This document shows positions 59,427-64,000 of a stretch of 64,000 bases of DNA, piece by piece. Below the pieces are notes generated by a model, which saw only the letters and a program-made list of their open reading frames with translations, ran no database searches and was not told the origin of the DNA. The translations under genes were made by a program, and so were the position numbers. Positions within the stretch are counted from its first letter, which is position 1. The number at the start of each line of letters is the position of its first letter. Source of the DNA: Syntrophus gentianae. Its GTDB lineage: Bacteria; Desulfobacterota; Syntrophia; Syntrophales; Syntrophaceae. The stretch is taken from NCBI RefSeq assembly GCF_900109885.1, contig NZ_FOBS01000011.1, positions 45,593 to 109,592 on the forward strand, given 5' to 3'.

Positions 59427-62264
59427 TTACTCTGCTGCGCGATCCCTGTTAAGAGCCAGTAGACGGCGCAGAATTTCTTCATCGGACATTTCAGCGTTGT
59501 AGTCGGTCCAGCCGTAGGCAGCGGCAACAGCCCGATCGATTTTCTCCTGCCGTAGTTTCAGTCCACTGGGCATTTCGTTGTAAAGATTGGTCAAGGTACG
59601 CTTTTTCCAAGCTGTGGCGTACTCGGCCTTGGGGATCGGTCTAGGCGGGAAACCTGCTTTCTGTTCTTCCGGAGTACTTTCCCAATCCAACCAGCCTTCG
59701 GGGTTAAGCCATTTTCCCCTCCAGACATCGAGCTCGGCGGCGGCCTCAGCAATATCGATAAACGCGACTCCATACTGGCCATTTTTCGCTTCTAAATCAA
59801 ATCCAAGGGGAAAGGGAAAGGTTTCGAAAGTGAGGCTGGCGTTGTAACGAGGATCATTACCAAATCCCATACGTCCCCCTTTCGCCAGTGCCCAAACGCA
59901 ATGGATGCGGGAGGACAGGATGCCGAATGTTACGTCATCCTGTCGGGGGATGACGATCAGGCTGTGTTCAGGCGCTACTGCCACTGGGAATTTGATAAAG
60001 AAACGATGCTTGGCCGTTTCCGGAGTGGCGATGAAGTAGGTGAGGCCGCTTAGGGAGGTGCGCATTGCCGGTCGTTTTTCGCCGTGCTGCCACCATTTTT
60101 CTGCTCTGGCCTTGCGGTTGTTATTGACGCGTATCGGCTTAACCTTTGCCTCCACATAGGCAAAGGGGGCGATGTAATCGGCAGCGTCGGCCAGTTCCAT
60201 CGCGGCAAAGTCGACCACCCAGTTTCCCGCCCAACGACGGGTGATGTCAGAGCCATTGTAGATTGGTCGCACCACGTCGCTGTTTGGGCGTCCATTCGGG
60301 TTGCCGCTGTCCTTGAGCCATTCCAGGGCCGTGGCCGTATCCACCTTGAAAGGACCCGCCAGACAAATTCCGAAGAAGGAACGACCTTTATTTGCAATGA
60401 GCGGTTGGGCCTCGGTCAGGTCCAAAATTTCATCTGTCTGTGTGCTTCCGGTCAAGTCCGCATGTATAACCGCCACGGGATTTCCGTCAAGCCGGGTTCT
60501 GTTGGCCCGCCCGAAGCAAACCAGGCTGACCCGCACTGCTGCCCCCTCATTTACCCAATCTTCGTCAGACCAGGCCTCGAAGATACTAGTGCTCATTCGA
60601 ATGCGTTCCAGTACGGTACGGTTGCGCTTCTGGCGGATGGAATTTGTAGCGACCAGGCCCGCGGCCTCAGTCAAACCCTCTTCGATCTGTGCCCGAGCCT
60701 TCTCGAACCAATATGTTACCAGATCTGCGCCACCTGGTACACGCCCCTTATAACACTTGCGAACCGCTTCAACATAGGTGTCGCCCAATTCGCCACGCAT
60801 CATCTTGTCACCTAAAAACGGCGGATTGCCGACGATCACATCTACCTGCGGCCATTCTGCCTCGCTACCGTCAGCATTGAGCAAGGCATCACGATGCTCG
60901 ATGCCCTCAAGAGAACGCAGGATAGGATTTCTGGCAACCTCCCATCCGTTGCGGCGGCACCACTGAATATCGCCAATCCAGACGGTAACGCGGGCAAGTT
61001 CGGCAGCGTATTCATTGATTTCGATTCCGAAAATGTTGTGCGGTCCTGTTTGCATCAGTAGCTCCGGCTCTAATCCCAGTTCCTGCGCCTCGATGTAGAC
61101 ATGCTTTTCAAGGTTGCGCAGGGCTATGAGGGAAAGGTAGAGAAAATTTCCTGATCCGCAGGCAGGATCAAGAACCCGAAAGTGATTGAGGCGTTGAAGA
61201 AAGCCTTGATAGGCTGATCGTGCTTTTTTGTATTCCTTCGTCCGCTTAGCCTTCCCTCGCCCTAGAACGATAAAGGCTTTGACGAGTTGCCACTCAGCCA
61301 GCAACGGTTCGGTAATCAGCGGATGAATAAGTTTGGAGATGGTCCCGGTATCTGTGTAGTGTGCACCCAGCGGAGCACGGGCGGCAGGGTCGAGGCCACG
61401 TTCAAAGAGGGTGCCGAAAATGGTAGGATCAATGCTGCGCCAGTCCATATTGCCCGCCGCAGCATTCAAGGCAGCCAGATCAGTAACAATCAAAGGGGGA
61501 ACTTCGATGGTTTTAAAGAGACCGCCGTTGAACCAGGCGATATCGTGATCACCGTATTCACCGCCTGTTTTTTTCTGCATAGCGGTAAAGAGTTTGCCAA
61601 TTCGATTGCCGGCCTTGTCAACGTCTCCCCCTGCGTTATTTAGAATGTTGGCGAAAACGCGGTTGGGGAGTAGCGTTTCATCTTCTGCAAACATGCAGAA
61701 CAGGCATTGGACCAGGAAATGGGCCACAATTTGGCTATCAATCCCTCTGTCGCGCATGGCCTTGGCAAGTTCGGCAAAGTGCCCGGCGGCTTCGGCCGTA
61801 ATTGCGGCAGTTGATTTTTCCGGACGAAGTTTTTGAGGATCTGTGAACACCCAGCGTAGGATTTCCCGCTTTTCGGGGCGGACAAGCTCTTCAATGTGAA
61901 TTTCGCGCGGCTCATCCGGATAGCCGGTAAAGGCGGTGTGGATGATAATGCGCTCACGGTCGGACACGACCAGTAGCGGCGGGTTTTCCAGGTGCAATGA
62001 ATAGTCGGTGAGTTGTTTCAGTGCGGCATCCAAGTCGCGCCCCGGTTTTTTGTTTTCCCAGCCGAAATAACCCCGCTTCCATACGTCAGCCCAGCCATCA
62101 CCTCCGTCTGATTTTTTGGCACCGCGCTCAAAGCAATATGTGTCTGGATCACGTGGTTTGTCTACCCCCAGGAGATCGCACAGGTCATCAAAATGTGCCT
62201 GAGCCCCGCCTCGTTCTGTGAGCTTGTTATCTTTCCAGGTAGAAATGAATTCTTCGGGAGTCAT
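59427..62264 (-). CDS. MmeI-like fused restriction-methylation enzyme (type IIL)
   Basis: 945 residues. The N-terminal nuclease has D-x9-E-x-K (Asp60, Glu70, Lys72 in ADVWKRGYFGWENKK), the same spacing as MmeI. A helical connector (about 150-330) is followed by a gamma-class adenine methyltransferase: motif I DPACGSG (366-372) and catalytic NPPF (480-483). The last 350 residues are the target-recognition part. Type IIL enzymes methylate one strand of their site and cut about 20 bp away, so no separate methylase is needed. It is the core defence gene of the island, transcribed away from the DUF3883 gene. Confidence 0.87.
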   Translation of the reverse strand: MTPEEFISTWKDNKLTERGGAQAHFDDLCDLLGVDKPRDPDTYCFERGAKKSDGGDGWADVWKRGYFGWENKKPGRDLDAALKQLTDYSLHLENPPLLVVSDRERIIIHTAFTGYPDEPREIHIEELVRPEKREILRWVFTDPQKLRPEKSTAAITAEAAGHFAELAKAMRDRGIDSQIVAHFLVQCLFCMFAEDETLLPNRVFANILNNAGGDVDKAGNRIGKLFTAMQKKTGGEYGDHDIAWFNGGLFKTIEVPPLIVTDLAALNAAAGNMDWRSIDPTIFGTLFERGLDPAARAPLGAHYTDTGTISKLIHPLITEPLLAEWQLVKAFIVLGRGKAKRTKEYKKARSAYQGFLQRLNHFRVLDPACGSGNFLYLSLIALRNLEKHVYIEAQELGLEPELLMQTGPHNIFGIEINEYAAELARVTVWIGDIQWCRRNGWEVARNPILRSLEGIEHRDALLNADGSEAEWPQVDVIVGNPPFLGDKMMRGELGDTYVEAVRKCYKGRVPGGADLVTYWFEKARAQIEEGLTEAAGLVATNSIRQKRNRTVLERIRMSTSIFEAWSDEDWVNEGAAVRVSLVCFGRANRTRLDGNPVAVIHADLTGSTQTDEILDLTEAQPLIANKGRSFFGICLAGPFKVDTATALEWLKDSGNPNGRPNSDVVRPIYNGSDITRRWAGNWVVDFAAMELADAADYIAPFAYVEAKVKPIRVNNNRKARAEKWWQHGEKRPAMRTSLSGLTYFIATPETAKHRFFIKFPVAVAPEHSLIVIPRQDDVTFGILSSRIHCVWALAKGGRMGFGNDPRYNASLTFETFPFPLGFDLEAKNGQYGVAFIDIAEAAAELDVWRGKWLNPEGWLDWESTPEEQKAGFPPRPIPKAEYATAWKKRTLTNLYNEMPSGLKLRQEKIDRAVAAAYGWTDYNAEMSDEEILRRLLALNRDRAAE

Positions 62265-62307
62265 GCTGCGTCACCTCATAAGCTGCTGCGTTTTAAATTT
62301 GGATTTT

Positions 62308-62319
62308 CGTGCTATTGTT
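62308..62319 (+). repeat. 12-bp direct repeat, copy 1
   Basis: CGTGCTATTGTT occurs here and again at 62408-62419, exactly 100 bp apart, in the divergent promoter region of the MmeI-like and DUF3883 genes. Possible regulator site. Confidence 0.4.
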
Positions 62320-62407
62320 GGCTTTGAGTTCATACAATGATTTCAGCATTGCAGCAATTATATTCAAGTCCTATCAAAACAACATTTTCTTCTTGTCTTT
62401 TGAAAGC

Positions 62408-62419
62408 CGTGCTATTGTT
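62408..62419 (+). repeat. 12-bp direct repeat, copy 2
   Basis: Second copy of CGTGCTATTGTT; see 62308-62319. Confidence 0.4.
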
Positions 62420-62469
62420 CATTTCCTGCGACAAGTCAATACATCTAGATGTCCGAGTGATGTGGGCAG

Positions 62470-62493
62470 TTCAATCATGCGCACATGATTGAA
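62470..62493. promoter_or_regulatory. Palindrome upstream of the DUF3883 gene (candidate operator)
   Basis: TTCAATCATG and CATGATTGAA are perfect 10-bp inverted arms with a 4-bp spacer (CGCA). It lies about 100 bp before the DUF3883 start and in the 332-bp divergent region, where a repressor or control protein could set the balance of both genes. No regulator gene is seen in the island. Confidence 0.5.
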
Positions 62494-62596
62494 TGTATTT
62501 TCTCATTAGATTCTTGTTTCTCCATTCTTTCGTCTTATGCTATGTAATAATGTTTTATTTGTAGAACCATCAGAAAAACGAGAAGAAAGGATGTTA

Positions 62597-63340
62597 ATGC
62601 CTCAGATGTTGACCACTAGGCAGTTAGCTATGGAGCTTGCTGGAGGCGACTCATATATACGCACGAAGAACGGTAAGGTTAAAGGTTTAGCGCTTCGTCT
62701 AGACCTGAATCCAGAGGCGCCAGAGATTATCATTGTTGGTGTTGGGCCGAGAATAGTCAGAAATGCCCATTTATTGGCAAATGAGAAAAGACCGGTACCG
62801 GCTTATGTTAAGCGCGCAACTAACCAGTGGGAATACATGGGACTGTATCATGCCACATCATACAGATGCGACGAAGAAACGATCAACCGCTTTCGCCACA
62901 AAAGATCACGCAACGACGTCGATGGCATCCTGTTCTTGGAACCCGTTGATAGGGTGTCGGTCGAAGTCATAGGTGGAGGATTCCCCGACCCGCAAACAAG
63001 AAAAGAAATTGAGACTGCATCCATTGAATTCGTTGTGAACGAATTTGAGTTGAAAGGTTACAAAGTAGAGGATCGGCAACGAGAGAATTGTGGCTATGAT
63101 CTCCTGGCAACGTCCTCGAACGAAACTTTATGTCTTGAAGTAAAGGGTACAGACGCACCGGAGTGGCAGTTCTGCATTACTAGAAACGAACGGAATATGT
63201 CTAGACAAAGAGAGTGGAGACTGGCACTTGTTACAATGGCGAGGATTAACCCAAAGCTTGACATTATGACAGGCGAAGAGATGGAGCATACCTTTGATTT
63301 CGACTCTCTCGCCTGGGAGTGCAAAAAAACCAATTCATAA
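62597..63340 (+). CDS. DUF3883-domain protein, probable DNA-processing or defence protein
   Basis: 247 residues from ATG 62597, with AAAGG 6 nt upstream; ATG 62591 and a TTG/ATG at 62537 are alternatives. The N-terminal half (residues about 12-130) has a YMGLYHATSYRCDEETINRFRHKRSRNDVDGILFLEPVD pattern, like a modified-base reader (SRA/YDG-like). The C-terminal half is DUF3883 with EIETASIEFVVNEFELKGYKVEDRQRENCGYDLLATSS and CLEVKG, a PD-(D/E)xK-like nuclease core (D...ExK). This could be a modification-dependent endonuclease next to the MmeI-like enzyme. Its stop is 12 bp before the tRNA-Phe fragment. Confidence 0.65.
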   Translation: MPQMLTTRQLAMELAGGDSYIRTKNGKVKGLALRLDLNPEAPEIIIVGVGPRIVRNAHLLANEKRPVPAYVKRATNQWEYMGLYHATSYRCDEETINRFRHKRSRNDVDGILFLEPVDRVSVEVIGGGFPDPQTRKEIETASIEFVVNEFELKGYKVEDRQRENCGYDLLATSSNETLCLEVKGTDAPEWQFCITRNERNMSRQREWRLALVTMARINPKLDIMTGEEMEHTFDFDSLAWECKKTNS

Positions 63341-63352
63341 CGAGGGCATCAA

Positions 63353-63403
63353 GGCGGACTGAAAATCCGAGTATCGACAGCTCGATTCTGTCCTAACCCA
63401 CCA
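63353..63403 (+). tRNA. Partial tRNA-Phe (GAA): 3' half only
   Basis: GCGGACTGAAAATCC is an anticodon arm with loop CTGAAAA (anticodon GAA, Phe). A variable loop GTATC, a T arm GACAG-CTCGATT-CTGTC and CTAACCCACCA follow. No GGGTTAG or D arm lies upstream: the DUF3883 gene ends at 63340. It is another displaced tRNA 3' segment. The T-loop starts CTCGATT where TTCGATT is usual, a sign of decay. Confidence 0.75.
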
Positions 63404-63407
63404 TTTA

Positions 63408-63447
63408 AAAAAAGAGTTACGAAGTTTTTTTCGTAACTCTTTTTTCA
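63408..63447 (+). terminator. Terminator downstream of the tRNA-Phe fragment
   Basis: AAAAAAGAGTTACGAA (63408-63423) pairs perfectly with TTCGTAACTCTTTTTT (63430-63445), with a short loop and a long T run. It is the tRNA's own terminator and still linked to the 3' half. Confidence 0.9.
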
Positions 63448-63727
63448 TGCCTATTGACTTCCATTGACTACATTTTTTCTTTATTGCCTACAAGGTAACT
63501 CATATTTGAAAATTATTTCTTCCTCCTATCAACTCGTATCACAGATGAAGATATAGAGTTTCTGTTCTTATCATTCATATATCAAAATTGATAAATTCCG
63601 GTTGTTCAATTTCGGAACAGACACTAGTGACAAAGTCCAATTTAAGATGATTTCGCAATTAGGCATAATTAATGCTTTTTTAGGAAAGTTATTTAAACTT
63701 GACGCATATGTTATAGAAAGGTTCTTT
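63448..63727. other. AT-rich gap before the GIY-YIG gene
   Basis: About 280 bp with no supported gene or repeat. Confidence 0.35.
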
Positions 63728-63908
63728 ATGGGTAAATTGACTGGTCTAAAATCATACTATGTCTATGTGTTGACGGATTCATCTAATAATCGAGTATTTT
63801 ATGTTGGCAAAGGACAGGGAGAGAGAATTTTCTCTCATACAAAAGAAGTTGATAGAGGAGATATCACGACTGCGAAGCAAAGAGAAATTAATAGAATAGA
63901 GAGATCCC
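63728..63908 (+). pseudogene. GIY-YIG endonuclease N-terminal part, interrupted
   Basis: About 60 residues from ATG 63728 (AAAGG 6 nt upstream). SYYVYVLTDSSNNRVFYVGKGQGERIFSHTKE is the GIY-YIG core: a YVYVL strand, FYVGKG with the catalytic Tyr, and the R-x5-H helix. After INRIE the frame enters unrelated sequence (RSPDGHLKIPHLWPGQNPPP...) that belongs to an insertion end. So the gene is truncated; the catalytic Glu of the C-terminal part is lost. Confidence 0.75.
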
Positions 63909-63910
63909 CG

Positions 63911-64000
63911 GATGGCCACTTGAAAATCCCCCACCTGTGGCCGGGTCAAAATCCCCCACCCCAAGGTCGGCAGAACGGGTGTTAAGTTAGTTATTTTTCT
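63911..64000 (+). mobile_element. IS21-family-like element end (runs off window)
   Basis: AAAATCCCCCACC appears twice with a 25-bp period (63923-63935 and 63948-63960), with GGCCAC...GTGGCC arms (63914-63919, 63937-63942). Multiple short direct repeats inside the terminus are typical of IS21-family transposase binding sites; the GGCCACTTGAAAATCCCCCACC type of end is familiar for this family. Exact tip and the istA/istB genes cannot be seen. Confidence 0.6.

Noticed and set aside
63328..63403. Intact tRNA-Phe
   Set aside because: The 76-nt span upstream of CCA does not pair; GGGTTAG and a D arm are absent.
1..64000. CRISPR array
   Set aside because: No run of regularly spaced direct repeats of 25-40 bp was seen anywhere.

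Overview
The window looks like part of a Gram-negative, anaerobic deltaproteobacterial chromosome, close to the Syntrophus type. The evidence is a SufC/SufB pair standing alone, a Tat-exported fumarate-reductase-like flavoprotein, an ADP-forming acyl-CoA synthetase, mannose-family PTS proteins next to class 1B pyrD/pyrK, and a Gram-negative flagellar cluster with sigma-54 promoters. This is inferred from gene content only; no rRNA or intact tRNA is present to confirm it.

Bases 1-31,000 are mainly housekeeping genes. They hold the 3' end of hisC, an orphan Flp-type pilin beside an ISL3-family transposase relic, a SPOR-NlpC/P60 lipoprotein, and a minimal Fe-S assembly pair (sufC-sufB). An RdgC-like gene follows, then nadK-recN-argA-mltA, the HU gene with its terminator, trpS-rluB-DUF4139, a GH57-GT5 fusion enzyme, and a class I adenylate cyclase divergent from hrpA. 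A long leftward operon then runs from EIIA-EIIB-EIIC of a mannose-type PTS (no EIID) through rimI, pyrK, a SPOR protein and pyrD to the ADP-forming acyl-CoA synthetase and a metallo-beta-lactamase-fold hydrolase.

Bases 31,276-53,691 are one flagellar supercluster, all rightward. It contains fliK, then fliL-M-N-O-P-Q-R-flhB-flhA-flhF-flhG-fliA (rotor, export gate, placement factors, sigma-28), then a less usual block: a second FliL-like protein, a soluble histidine-kinase-like protein, a small charged protein, a DUF2802 protein, a FliK-like protein and a free-standing FlhB C-domain. After that come flgF-G-A-H-I-J (rod, rings) and flgM-flgN. Three good sigma-54 promoter matches (before fliK, fliL and flgF) and one sigma-28 match (before flgM) suggest a tiered transcriptional hierarchy. 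The cluster stops before flgK, flgL and flagellin.

Bases 53,700-64,000 are accessory DNA: two small unknown genes, a Tat flavoprotein, a tyrosine-recombinase relic, and a composite island. The island is bounded on the left by the 3' fragment of a tRNA-Lys (minus strand) and on the right by the 3' fragment of a tRNA-Phe (plus strand), each still attached to its terminator. Inside are a membrane-anchored unknown, a complete IS4-family insertion with inverted repeats and a 9-bp target duplication, an MmeI-like fused restriction-methylation enzyme and a DUF3883 nuclease-like protein. Beyond the tRNA-Phe fragment a GIY-YIG gene is cut by what looks like an IS21-family end at the window edge.
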